Source: Verpa conica
Taxonomy: Eukaryota > Ascomycota > Pezizomycetes > Pezizales > Morchellaceae
DNA length: 64,000 nucleotides
Assembly: GCA_033030425.1 (NCBI GenBank)
Contig: JAUFSD010000025.1
Coordinates: 620,001-684,000, forward strand
Direction: 5' to 3'
Positions within the stretch are counted from its first letter, which is position 1. Each line of letters starts with the position of its first letter. Under the pieces are notes generated by a model. That model had not been told where the DNA came from. It did no database searches and saw only the letters and a list, made by a program, of their open reading frames with translations. Shown here in pieces: positions 1 through 12,240 of the stretch. Position numbers and translations under genes: made by a program.

Positions 1-2504
1 AGATAGGAGCTTAATGGAAACTACGTTGGGAATCGCTAGGTGTTCAGAGCGAAGGGGAGTGAAAGAATGATGGAAAGGAGAGCGAAGAAGAGCCCTCTTA
101 AATAAACTTAGGACAACGTGCAATAGACTATCTAAGCAATGACGGAATAAGACGCGCAATTGGGAGAGACGGGGGGAACCATAAAGTTGGCTGATACATT
201 CTTATTCAACTTCGGCCACCACCTTCCATCCATACCCCCAGCGAGAGCGAAGGCAGGTGAGGTATGTGAGGCAAGGTCAGGTACATTCTAACGGATCAGC
301 GAAAACCCAGCAAACTATCCTATCATCCCCCTCATATAATAATTTTCGTACACCCGCCCCCTCTATTTCGCGAAAGCAGGTAAAATTGATAGTACCGGAA
401 GACGGAGAACTGTATCTTATGTGACTACCTTAGGTGTGAGGTAAAGCAAGTACATTTACTTACATTTCGCGCAGCGTGGAAGGCAAGCTGCAAACCAGAC
501 CATAGGGATGTTGGAAGACGAATGGGATAATGTGCGACACAATTAGTAGCCTGGCCATATCAAGCTAGAGTTAGGTCTTTGTCGGCACTGGAAGTTTACA
601 AAATGGGAAAATAATACAGAACTTCTTTTGACTCATGGTTAGAGGCTATTGATATCATACATAAAGTTTTTCTATCGAGTTCTACAGGATTAAAAGCAAA
701 AGATTGGTCATAGGGTTACTCCCTTATGTAGCTATTAGGTATGCTCCACGAGAAATTGGAGCGGCAGTTGCATAGGGAGGTCAACTTTGTGACATTTTCC
801 TAAAGGCGCAAGGAACGAGTAGCATGGTTGTGGTAACCGATCCTTGATCGATCCGTGAGGCTGTCAACGGGGCTTATAAGAAATGTTGTGACGCAGGAGG
901 CTTGATCTGGAGATTGAGGTTCAGGTAGAGGGTACAGGGTAAGGGCTTTCGAGAACCAAGAGACTGTGCGTGGTTTTTGTTTTTTTAAGGTTGTAGTTTT
1001 ATTATTTCTAGGTACAAGAATGTTGCATGCAACTAGAGGACTACGGTGAACGAATTTTCTGCAAAAGTGAATAGATATTATAAACAGTAGATTTGAGTAG
1101 GAACTTACATACTGGAACATCAGTTATCAGCCCTAACCCTTAGCACCTTTTGCCGATCAAGGTTATCCCCCGCCGGATCTCTTGGCACCTGCGTTTGCGC
1201 AATGCACGTAAACTACCCAGGGTTCCAAGATTGGGGACATTTAGCATGTCCGTGCTCATTAATCTTGATCCTTCATAGAAGAAAATAAAAACCGTTCTAG
1301 TAATTTTCATCTTGACGATACGAGTTGCGATTGGGACTGGTCCAGAAGAGTACGAGGTTTCCTAATAGGTTTTTTAGCTGAAAGATCCGATACTGCGCCG
1401 CCGATACCATCTCACCGAATTTAGGATATGGAGGCGAGGCTGCCAATAGTATATCTTTACGGAAAACAGGGCGGCGCTGGCTGTTCTACATGATCTATGT
1501 TGGACAGTACTGGAAAGCGGGAAGGAAGTACGCGCCAGGAATTTGGTCGGTTACCCCGGCCTAGTCCTACACACGTATACATGCACTTATGGATGTGCTC
1601 TACCGAAATCTGTCGACGTAGGGTGATTTGAAAGGTTGATAGCTTCGGTCCCTTTCTTGGGTCCTGTCAGTTTCATACTTGTGCTGATGCCGCAATTGCG
1701 CAACACTGGTTTCTCCGCACTAGGGAGGTAGCCACATAAGGACAGCTACAGTGGTCGTGGAGCTGTAGTACTAAAATTGTTGAAAATGTCAATCAAGATA
1801 TTACTGGTATCGTACATGTCCGATCAAAACGGGTCTTTGCAAAAGGATACAGCTCTGGGCGGTTCGCCACCTATACCTCACCCCCGAGTCCACTGTGCTG
1901 TACAAGAGAATAAGCATGCAGAAGCTGCCCTGATGGATTCCAACCAGAGTGGCGGGGTCAGAGGGCTGTAAGTTACGTAACCCAGGCAATAGGAAGAGTG
2001 CACCCTAGCCACAGATTGTTCCATTAGCAGCACACAGCAAGGCGTGTGCAACAGCCGACACCCCAAGAGAACACTGAGAAAGAGTAGTCCTCCCCATTAT
2101 CGTCAATCCGTCCAGGTTGTTAGAACACAACCACCTCCTCTACTACCCCCTTCACCACCTCTCCTCCCCCGACCCTCCCCTTTCATCTCCATTACAACTC
2201 CATCTTCTCAAACACCTCTCATCAACCCCACATTTTGTCAGCATCGTCGGTCTTCATCGGTCGGTGCTCTCGCTAATTTCATTTTTCTAACCCTCTATCC
2301 GGGTTTCGCCTTCTTTGGCATATTATTCTTGCTGTCTGTGCTCACCCATCAATCAATCTACCACTCTCTCTTTCTCTTTCTCTCTTTCCCCCCCTCTCTC
2401 TCTGCCGAGGGGTCTCTGTTTAGAGGCTCTTTTCATCTTAAATCTATTTTCATCTACATTCTATTAGATCTCGCCTTCTGACTAGGTCTTTTGTAGTCTT
2501 ACAC
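1..2504. other. Intergenic, no gene supported
   Basis: I see no reading frame with protein-like composition or family resemblance here; the open frames are short and overlap on both strands. From about 2130 the sequence becomes strongly C/T-rich, with a CT-repeat tract near 2340-2410. This is typical of the 5' leader and promoter of the DEF1 gene that starts at 2505. Confidence 0.6.
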
Positions 2505-5500
2505 ATGTCTGAAGTTCATCAGCCCCCTCCCTACTCTACCCCCCGCGGTAGTAGGGGTTCTTCTCGAGGCGGTCGCGGCGGCGCCAGAGGCGGCGGACCA
2601 GTCCGTGGCCCAGCCCGCAACTCGAATGGCGACATCAATACTTCTTATAGTAGCGCTGAAGACCAGGGAGAAGTAGGTCAATTGAAGAAGAAATATGCTC
2701 ATCATCTAGGAAGATTGGAAGAAATGTTCCCTGACTGGACCTCCGAGAATCTCGTCCTTGCTTTGGAGGAGAACAATGGTGATCTTCATAACACAGCTGC
2801 AAAGATAACTGAGGGTCCGTGCTCCTATATCCAAGCCTTTTTCCTTTTTACATGTTTATTATCTTCCCCTTAGGCTAGTCCGCTTACTTTCCAATCTTGT
2901 CATTCTATGTTGCAACGTCACTAAACCTTTTATATATTTGGATTTAGGTTTCGCTAGCCAGCCCAAGTGGGATGAAGTAAAAAAGAAGACTAGGCCTAAG
3001 ACTCAAGCAAATAATGATTCCGGTCGTGGTGTTCGTGGTGCAAGGGGTAATTTTGATGGTGCTCGTCCAGGTCGCGGCCGTGGAGGGGCTACTCCTGAGC
3101 CTCGCGGTGGTCATATAGCTCGTGCACGTGGTACTAACGGTGTTGTACGCCCGTCTAAGGACTTTACTGAAGAATCACCTACTGGGGAGACCGCTCTTGA
3201 AGCTGAAATTGAGAGCGTAGAGGAATCAAAGAAAAAGGTAGAGTCTGGCGGAGCATCACCCCCGGCGCCTGCTGTGAACTCTCAGTCTGGGGCGGTTACA
3301 TGGGCCAGTCTCCTCAAACCAGTCCCTCCACCGGCTCCTGTACAGAAGAAAGCGCCACTTCCAAAACAGGGCCCTTCTCAACCTGCACCTGAGCCACAAG
3401 CTCCCCTGGAGCCTAAGGGACTCGAATCTGCTACCGAAGTTCTTCCTCTGTCCCAGGAGCCCATCGCCGAACTGTCAGCCGAGCCTTCCTCGCCTCAAGC
3501 CGAAGTGCCTATTGCTACCCCTGCTGTCGAACTGGAACTAGAGCCTGAAGCAAAACCAGAAGCTTCAGTGTCCCCTGCAACCCCTGCAGTTCCCATAAAC
3601 CCCGTGATCCCAGCAATCCCAGCAATCCCAGCAATCCCAACAGTCCCAGCAATCCCAGCAATCCCAGTGGTTCCAGCAGTTCCAGCAACCTCAGTAATTC
3701 CAGCAGTTCCAGCAACCTCAGTAATTTCATCAACTCCAGCAACTCAAGCAACGCCAGTAACCCCGGTAACTCCAGTAGCTTCAGCAACTCTAGTAGTTCC
3801 AGAAGCTCCAATCCCTCTCGAAGCCAAAGAAACTATTCCTTCACCCCAGCAACCTCTTACAGAAGTCAACCTAGAAAAGATTGAAGATGTTGCCCCACCT
3901 GCCCCTACAACAACTCAAGCGAGTACAATCGCATCACCAGCTCCTACCCCAAGTGCTGTCAGCAGCATTGCGCCCCCACCTGCCCAACCCATGGCAACAA
4001 CACCAAGAACTGCATATGCCGGAGTAGCTATGCCGAAGATGACACCAAGGATGAGACACAAGGTACTGGTCCAACAGGAAGCTGTTATCATGCCTAGTAG
4101 CCATAATGCAGTTGAGCATGCAACTCTTCAATTTGGTAGTATGGGTCTAAATGGTGATCTTGATGATGACGATGAAATCGAGCAAGCCGAAACCGTTTCG
4201 CAACCACCACAGCCATCTCCAATCGCCCAACCAGTTACTGCACTCCCTCCGACTGGCCCTACCCAGTTATCAGTATCTCAACCACCAGTCACGGAGACAC
4301 TTTCTACTACCCGACAGGCTCCTGGACTACCTACTCACCCGCAGGTTACACCTCAGCAACCTACCTCACAGCCACCTCTTGCTCCTCAGAGTATGACTCA
4401 GCAGCATCTTAACCAACACATCCCAAACCAGTATAACCGCTACGGAATTCCTGATTCTCAGCAACCTCAAGCTAAGTCATTCGACACTTTTGGACAACAA
4501 TCAGCACCCCAGCCTCAAGCACAACCCCAACAACCACAACCTCCTCAGAGTCAACCACAAAATTACGCCGGTTATGGACCCTCTCAATTACAGCCTCACC
4601 AACAACCTTCGCATATTGGTGTAGGTGTTTCAACAACGCCAGACCAACAGCATCAATATAATAATTACTATGATCGCGCCCAGCCTCCTGGGTTTGGAAA
4701 CTTGTACAACTCAAGTTACATGCAGCAAGGACAATCACAGCAAGACGCTGGTGCAAACCAGCAACGTTCTTCAAGCGGTCTCGGTGGGGCTGGAGAGACT
4801 CTTGGTCAGGTTCCAACTTCGGCAACTACACCTGGTCAGGTGCAACAACCCACCTCACGGTACGGCACTGCGCAGACTGGAGAGCAATCAAGTGGTCATG
4901 GAACCCCAAGCCCAGCAATTGCTGCTGCTCAACAGACCTCCCAGCCTCACCAACCAGGTTTGGCTCAATATCCTGGAGGCATGCCGGCTTACGGGTACCA
5001 ACATCCATACTACAATCAATTTATGCACCAGGTATGAATTCTCCCTCTCCAATTAATTCAACGACCACTAAATTACGGCTACTATAGAGTTATTATAACC
5101 ACCCTAGTCCTTTTGGCAAACATCAGGGAATGTATGGGTATCCCCAGGCTTATATGTCTCCACAGTACTCAGATCACTCTTCGACTCCAGCAGGTCTTGG
5201 TGGGTTTGGTACACCTTCCACTCAGGGTCGTGAGAGCGTTGGGCTTGGTGATTATGGCCGTATGAATGCTACTGCATCGCAACAGCAACAACAATCGCTC
5301 CCACAGCATTCATCGGCTGGGGCTTATGGAAACAGTAATAATATCCCTAATTTTCTGAATAGCCGGGGGTTGCCCGAGCAGCAGCAGCAGCAGCTTGGCA
5401 GTGGCGTTGGCCAACAGCAAGTTGCTCAACAGACCCAAAACGACGACTCCATGAAGTTTGGCGAAAACAAGCCCCCAACTGGCCCTTCATCCACCCCACT

Positions 5501-5750
5501 AATTCCGGGGCAGCCGGGAAGACCGGGATCAGCCACTAGTGGCGCAAATATTGGACCGCAACATGGAGCACAGACTCCAGCAAGCATGTATGGTGCCCAT
5601 AACTTACACGGCCATCAAGGCCAACAGAGCCAGTATGGTGTTGGGCAAGGCCAGAGTGCAACAAGTCAATACTCAATGTATCCCCAGTACGGCGGCCAAT
5701 CTAATCGATATGCTAATGCTGGTTGGGGCGGTGGCGGATACGGACATTAG
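2505..5750 (+). CDS. DEF1: RNA polymerase II degradation factor Def1-like (CUE domain, Gln/Pro-rich)
   Basis: Three exons, 2505-2814, 2948-5031 and 5088-5750, give about 1018 residues. Introns start GTCCGT and GTATGA and end in TTTAG and TATAG; both joins keep frame. The N terminus is an RGG-rich stretch (residues 10-40). A CUE domain follows at about 66-104 (LEEMFPDW... LALEENNGD), interrupted at its end by intron 1. The rest is disordered: a Pro/Ala/Ile repeat tract, then a long Gln/Pro/Tyr-rich tail ending in GWGGGGYGH. In yeast, Def1 recruits the ubiquitin machinery to RNA polymerase II stalled at DNA damage: its CUE domain binds ubiquitin-like surfaces on the Elongin complex, and proteasomal trimming of the Gln-rich tail sends it to the nucleus. 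The architecture matches, but low-complexity sequence limits detailed orthology. Confidence 0.88.
3582..3810 (+). repeat. Degenerate 9-bp coding tandem repeat in DEF1
   Basis: A 9-base unit close to ATCCCAGCA is repeated, first nearly perfect (3607-3668) and then diverged, encoding P-A-I-P / P-A-V-P / P-V-T-P repeats. A longer block (GTAATTCCAGCAGTTCCAGC and flanks) is duplicated at about 3697-3730. It lies within DEF1 exon 2, all in frame, so length changes in units of 9 would keep the protein readable. Confidence 0.85.
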
Positions 5751-8237
5751 ACGTCCGATACGAAATGATTCACAGTCGTTTTTTACGAGTATGATGTGAA
5801 AACTATGATGGGTCATGGGGATTAAATAGGTATATTTCCTACTTTCCGTCGTGTGGAGGGTCAAGTATTTGATGGGTCTCTTCTGTTTTATCCATTTCCC
5901 TATTATATTGTCCTATTTCCTTTTTATTTTCTTGGTCATATTTGGTTTGGTTTGGTATTCTTTTTTCCAACTGGGGGCAGTTACGCGACATTATTACCAC
6001 CTTTCATTCTTGTGGATCCTTTTTTTTCTTTCGTTACTGAGGGTTACCATATTCTATTCGCGTGTCGTTTCTCTTTCCTTTTTTTCATTTTCGTTCCTTC
6101 TTCTGGTAGGATGGTATGGCCTGATCTATCCATTTATATTGTATCAATCGGTTCTTCATACTGTTCCAGGGGCTGGGGTGGCACAAAAAAATTCGGATCA
6201 GTAAGGGCTAGGGGGGGGCGGGTCTGCGGGTTTTTCTGCTTTCGATTCTTCTTTTGGTGCGTGTCGGTTGGCTTTGCGTTTCATGTTTTCTTAAAAAGGA
6301 AAAAAATGGAGTTGCTTGTTTATTTCCTCCTTTTCAACACTCTTCATGAGATGGGTAGGATTTTATTACTATTGCTTTTGGGGTTGGTTTCTTGTCCCTC
6401 ATAGCTCAATCTTACCTACATAGGTCTTCTGATGGGGCTGGTTGGTGACTTTCTCGGTTTTGAACCTACCCTCCCTGGTAGAGGGAACAATGTATTCACA
6501 GTTCAGAATGCTACGTACGTAATAAGATATTCTACTACAAAGCCTTATAGAATCATTTTGGCGGCTGATACCTGAGATAATCAACATCACATTGATCGGG
6601 CGGTGGAGTGGGATTTAGTATAAACGATATGATATAGGTGCATGCAGGCAGGCACAAAAATGGTAGTCGCGTGCCCACTACACACAAATAGCCACCATAA
6701 CCATTCTATTCTAGGGGGGGACATACCAGGAAATGTCCAATCGGTTCAGATACCTACGTCATCTGATAATTATAGAAAATACTAGAGGACATAGACGATT
6801 ACTACAAAGCAAATTATGTAGAACCGTTGAGTAATTTAAACGAAACATACCTACACTTCATGTAGTTCTTGCCACATTTAAGGGCTTGCTATCGGAGAGG
6901 GCGGTAGTTTTTAAAATCTCTACGACTGCTATAAAACACGTCTGTTTAGTGAGAGTTTCGTGTACTGATTACCCGAACTTTGGGCGCAAAGTTTATCCTA
7001 CGAGTTTAGTCTAAGAGAATCATGGGGTATAACCACTCATAGGTCTTTCTGTAGGTTTCTGATAGCTAAACAAACGAATGTTTTAGAGCTTATGTACCTA
7101 GGGCTGAGTATAGATTAACCTCTCGGATACTTTAATATTCCGCGGTTTTGAGTTTTGGGAAGCGGATCATGTTTAAAATATTCTAGGGGTGCCCCGACGA
7201 ATATTATGGTGTTGTGCACCACGAGTGGCCTGTTGTCCGAGAAGCGTTTAGAATGATGACTGGGGGGGGGGAAACAGCAGCGGGAGAATAGAAACTCGTT
7301 GAAAGGGAGACCATGACTTAAGAGGTTAAGGGTCTTAATATGGGTAGCCACTAGCTGTCTTGGCGAGATCGACCGTCTCTTCTGGAAACCGCCAACGAGC
7401 GTAACTAGATCGAGACACCTTTCCCAGAATAAAGATAATAGGGCAGTTTTCAACGTCCTTGCATTTGCGGGCTGCAGCACCCAATTTGAGCCCCCTAAAA
7501 ATCCTACACTTATTGCTGATAGTAAAGTCCTTCGAGGAGTACTCCGGGGAAGGTTAGAATCGCGGTGGATTTTCCTTGAGGATGAAGTACGGGTTGAATG
7601 TCCGGATCCTCGATGACCGAGACAGATTGCAGTTGTGTTTCCTAAAATAGCGGCTTTGCGCAGGACAGGGGTAGTAAGGTAAAGGTGGAAATCTTGAAAG
7701 AATACAGGATACTGTAACCCTCCTAGTTTCGTTCCTCTAGCTGCAGCAGCAGGTTATTGGACTGAGGGGTCCCATCTGTTTATCACTTTCTATTGTTTCT
7801 TCTCTACTCAACTACGGCTCCCCTAGACAGCTGCTCTCCTTTATTCAGCTACTTCAGGCACACCTATAAACCTCCCGAATTAGCCGGTCCGCTCTTCTCT
7901 TTTGCCATTTTCTTCTGATCTTGTAAGCACTATCGCAGCTGGTGCTGGTACAGGTAGGAAGAAGATCCCTTGTCAAGAAAAGGGATAACCTTGAAGCGGG
8001 CGTCACACGACTTACGAAGCTCCATTTTTTTCTGACAGGACAATAAGCGTAAGGTCGAAAACGGATATTACTTTTGGCAGCGCCGTCACCGTGTTGTTTT
8101 AAATATCTCCCCGCCCTTTTCCACCTAGGAGCGAAGAAATCCCTAACATTCGTTTTCCTGCCCTACGCCTCACCTAGCCACCGTCTCGACTGCTGAGACT
8201 CGCCATTCGTTCTCCCTGATCCTTTACTGTGCACAAC
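5751..8237. other. Intergenic, 3' region of DEF1 and 5' region of the channel gene
   Basis: 5850-6300 is very T-rich, probably DEF1 3' UTR and downstream sequence. No coding region is supported. The frames at 5851-6404 are T-rich artefacts (poly-Phe/Leu), and the minus-strand frame at 7115-7480 resembles no family known to me. Confidence 0.55.
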
Positions 8238-11200
8238 ATGGGCTCCTGCTTCATCAACGGGGCTTCTCATTTATTCCGACGTGACCAGGATGAGAAGCTA
8301 CAGCAGTTTCTTAATCTTGTTCAGTCCCCCTTTCGACAAACATTCACCACCGATGCTTTCTTTGCATCACTGGGGTCATCTTTAGGGATATCACTGGCCA
8401 TTCTGTTATCATGGTGTCTAATCAGGCCATATAATTCTGTTGTCTACGCTCCAAAGCTACGGAACTCGGATGAGAAGCACGCGCCACCACGGATAGAGAA
8501 GGGTTATTTTGCATGGTTCACTCCGCTGATGAAATGCCATGAGGAGGATCTTCTACCTAAGCTCGGGCTTGATGCAATCGTCTTTCTACGGTTCCTAAGG
8601 ATGTGTAGGACGATATTTTTATTTTTGGCCATTATTGGCTGTTTGGTTATGATTCCGGTTAACGTTACTTGTAACTTGAAGAATTCGTGGACGAATGCCG
8701 ACGGGTCTTCGAGTTCGAAGAAGTGGTTCGTTCTCATGAGCCCCAATTATACTTGGGGCGATTGTATGTGGGCCCATGTCATCATCGCATGGGTCTTTGA
8801 CTTTATAATTATGTACATCTTGTATAGGAATTATGCCGCCATTACAACTATGCGTAAAAATTTCTTTGAAACCCCAGAATACCAGGCATCGCTTCACTCG
8901 AGAACTTTGATGGTATGCTCCATGGCTTTTGGTGATATATATACTAGAATGAGATTAACCTTAGGGGGCTAGATTACGGATATTCCTAGCTCGTACCGCT
9001 CTGACGAGGGCCTTAGCAAGCTAGTTGGAAAACTGAGTGTTCCAAATCATGGAGATGAGAGGTGCGCCATAGGAAGAAATGTTAAGGATCTTCCAGGCCT
9101 TATTGAAGAGCATGGAAATGCTGTTAGGAAGTTAGAAGGGTTTTTGGCAAAATACTTGAAGAATCCTGATAATCTCCCTACAAGACGGCCCGTATGTAAG
9201 CCTGACAAAAACGATAAATCCGTCTCCAAGGGTTCAGATGTGGATGCTATTGAGTATCTTGGTCAAAGGATCAAAGATTTGGAAAAGAAAATTTATGCTA
9301 TTAGGGACACTATTGATGACCGGGATGCTCTGCAATATGGATTTGTATCATTCCCCACAATCTCAAGAGCCCATATATCTGCCAAGGCGGCTAGAGGGAA
9401 GCATCTAAAAGGCACAACTATCAAGCTTGCTCCAAGACCAAACGATATCATCTGGGATAATTTGACGTGAGTGTTTTTTTTTTTTTTTTTTTTTTGGGGG
9501 GGGGGGTGTGGGATGGCAAGTTATTGACATTTAGTAGCCGCTCAAAAACTGGACGGCAATGGAACAAAATGATTGGAAATTTCCTTTTCGTAATGCTTTC
9601 TATACTTTTCGTTATACCAAATGCTCTTATTGCGGTATTTCTTTCGAATCTCCACAATATTGCGGCTGTAAGAACATTTCTTCTAAAAGGTCTAAGTTTC
9701 TTAGTTCTAATATGAATTAGATCTGGTACGGATTTTCGATATATTTAAACCAGCATTATAAAGCCTTTGCTATAGTGTATGTTACTACTACTCTTCTTAA
9801 ATTCCCTACACTAACATAAAGACCAAAACTACTTCGAATAGCCAAGGATTTCTTGCACCAACAATCACATCAATCATATATCTACTTCTTCCTATTATCA
9901 TGAGACGTATCTCAGCATGGCAAGGTGATATCACAAAAGCCTCTCGTGAGCGCCATGTCACTAGCAAGCTCTATTTTTTCTTTGTGATCAACAATTTGGT
10001 TATCTTTACGTTGTTCGGGGTAGGTGGCGATTCCCGAATCTGGAGTTGTACTTGATGGCTAGGCTACTTGCTAATTTGATGGAACATAAAGACTATGTGG
10101 ACTACTATCCAGAATTTAGTTACAATCTCAGATACCGCAGGGCTTACATGGGATGCTATCAAAGGCATTGGGATTGCGACAAAAATTGCAATCTCAATTT
10201 TTGACGTCTCAACATTCTGGATTACTTACCTCTTGCAAAGGAATCTTGGCGCTATCCTGGATATCGCTCAGGTTGTCTCATTAATCTCAAAGGGTATTTA
10301 TAGGCGTTTTATGTCACCGACACCTAGGCAGATGATTGAGTGGACTGCTCCACCGGCTTTCGATTATGCAAACTATTACAATTATTTCCTTTTCTACGCT
10401 ACCATTGCCTTGGTTTTTGCGACAATACAGCCCCTCGTGCTACCTATTGCATTTCTTTATTTCATGATTGATAGCTTTCTCAAAAAGTACTGTCTCATGT
10501 ATATCTTCGTTACCAAGGTCGAGAGCGACGGTGCGTTTTGGAGGCTACTCTTCAATAGATTTTTGTTTGCAACGGGTCTTTTCAATGTTGTTGTGGCTTT
10601 GGTTGTTTGGGTAAGTTTTAGAAATTTGATAATCAACTGTGAGTACTAGAACTAATATTATCTAGGTACGACATACCAGTAATGCGGCACTTTGCGTTCT
10701 TCCTCTTCTGGTGGTCTTGGTCGCGTTCAAGTTTTACTGCCGTAGGGTATTTGATATCCAGATCCGCTATCATACCAAGGGCTCTGATCGGGAGAGCATG
10801 ATTAGTGCAGGCAAGTTCGCACGCAGAGATAAGCTAGACAAGAGATATGGACATCCTTCGCTTTTCCGCTCGTTGATTACACCAATGGTACATGCCAAGG
10901 CAAAGAATGTATTGAGTCAGGTTTACTACGGCAGAATCAACTCTGAGCCAATACGGAAATCAACATATGGTGATGTTGACCTAAACCTCATGCAGCCTGG
11001 GCAAGTAGGGAGGAGGCAACATGACCCCCTTGGTAACCAGTTTGAAATGGTTGAAGAAGCGGATATGGACTTTATGAATTTCAAGCATCGCGCAGAATTC
11101 TCGTCTGAGCACGGTGGACGTAATGCATATGGTCCTAATTTCGATGCCTACAGCGACGCTGGAACATTCACCCCTCCACCCGGATTACAATCACCCGCAA

Positions 11201-11565
11201 ATTCCAGGCCTAGTACGCCGCTAATTGGTGGAAGAGCACCCCCTAGCCCTTTGGCCCTGTCAGTACAAGGAGCAGACTATCACTCAATCCCTAACCCTGC
11301 TCCTTCTCCAAGCGGATTCCGGGGGTACCCAAGGCGCTCTGAAAGTCCATACCTTGGTGATAGAGTTAGCATGATGAGTCCAGATGGGCCACAACCTGTA
11401 ACGGACTGGAGTACACATGACAATCATAGCGAGACAGGTTCGGTAGCACACCTCTTGGGGGACCAGCACGCATACGTTCCTGGCCCATCTTCGCAACGAG
11501 GACCGCAATATCCACAGCAGTATTACGATAACCACGAAGAATATAGGGGGGTTCATAAGCGGTAA
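8238..11565 (+). CDS. Csc1/OSCA-family (DUF221) calcium-permeable stress-gated cation channel
   Basis: Seven exons: 8238-8912, 8973-9466, 9535-9667, 9721-9776, 9842-10019, 10092-10610 and 10666-11565, about 984 residues; every join keeps frame. The start is the ATG at 8238, close to the first membrane segment. Order: N-terminal membrane segments (about 30-200) with LIRPYNSVVYAP and YFAWFTPL; a cytosolic domain with ITDIP..YRSDEGL, a coiled coil, and FVSFPTISRAH; then the 7-TM core starting at FVIPNALIAVFLSNL with APTITSIIY, SRERHVTSKLYFFFVINN, and the ISKGIY..PRQMIEW..PPAFDYANYYNYFLF stretch. A Pro/Ser-rich tail of about 250 residues follows. The family forms osmotically activated cation channels at the plasma membrane. 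The paralogue (Csc1, Rsn1 or Phm7 type) is not resolved. The C-terminal tail is likely regulatory by inference only. Confidence 0.92.
9474..9506 (+). repeat. T22-G11 double homopolymer inside intron 2 of the channel gene
   Basis: Intron 2 (9467-9534) has 22 consecutive T directly followed by 11 G, starting 7 nt after the GTGAGT donor. The acceptor TTTAG at 9534 is followed by in-frame coding sequence, so the intron call is firm. The exact homopolymer lengths are prone to sequencing error. Confidence 0.9.
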
Positions 11566-12138
11566 AGGGTCATTCATTTTCCTTATGTTCATGGACGGGG
11601 TATCAACATTTAGCATTGGTATTTACGAGCATATCTTATTAATGTTTCTTGATTCTTATTTCTAGATAGTAGGCCTAGAGATAGGTTTAATTCTTATCAC
11701 TGTTGTGAGAACTCTTGGAATTTAGAGGCATTTTGAGTTAAAGCTCCTCTATTTTGTATATTGACAACTAGAGTGTTCTTTATTTTCTTGTATCATGACT
11801 TTGTCTTACTATATCTCTTCAGTGGGTGTTTCTTTGGGAAGACAAGTGCATTTGTAGACTATGTTTATCATGAGCCTTGGGTTTCTCAATGCTATAAGGT
11901 ATGCGTTTTAGGTGTATCAGCGAGACATTGAAGATACTTGGGCACTGGACTTATCTAACCATGCCGAGTGTCAATCAATGATATTTGGTTAACCGACAGA
12001 TATCTGGTGTTTAGAAATAGTACCCATACGTTAACGTGTACTTAGACTAGGTAAAAATGCTGGGTGAAGGACTAACCCAGTATAAAAGAGTAATTGTATA
12101 CTTACCTCACCTTTGTGAGGAAGGACTTTAAAACGATA
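11566..12138. other. Intergenic between channel gene and tRNA-Met
   Basis: AT-rich downstream sequence with no reading frame of note. The segment next to 12130 contains the TTTT (minus strand) expected of a Pol III terminator. Confidence 0.6.
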
Positions 12139-12240
12139 TGTCCTCGGAGGGAGTCGAACCCTCGACACCTTCGGATATCTGAATCTAGGAGCCAGTCATT
12201 ACTATGAGACCGACGCTTTAACCAACTAAGCCGCGAAGAC
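12139..12240 (-). tRNA. tRNA-Met (CAT), elongator type, with 26-nt intron
   Basis: On the minus strand the acceptor stem GTCTTCG pairs with CGAGGAC (one G-T pair), with discriminator A. The D-arm is GCTTAGTTGGTTAAAGC. The anticodon loop is CTCATAA, and the T-arm is GAGGG-TTCGACT-CCCTC, giving a B box of GGTTCGACTCC. A 26-nt intron (12177-12202) sits after position 37, the usual nuclear tRNA intron site; without it the anticodon stem TCGGT/TCCGA forms apart from a T-T pair at its inner end. A run of four T (minus strand) follows within 10 nt as Pol III terminator. The stem differs from typical initiator tRNA, so elongator is preferred. Confidence 0.93.

Noticed and set aside
800..1120. 106-residue minus-strand frame
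   Set aside because: No domain, no plausible promoter or splice context, and composition like the surrounding non-coding sequence.
3515..3811. Minus-strand frame of Leu/Glu repeats opposite DEF1
   Set aside because: It is the antisense shadow of the 9-bp PAI repeat in DEF1 exon 2; the repeat unit has no stop on either strand.
5851..6404. Two overlapping Phe/Leu-rich frames
   Set aside because: Produced by the T-rich 3' region of DEF1; both frames open simultaneously, typical of composition bias.
7115..7480. 121-residue minus-strand frame
   Set aside because: No recognisable family, no neighbouring exons; treated as chance.
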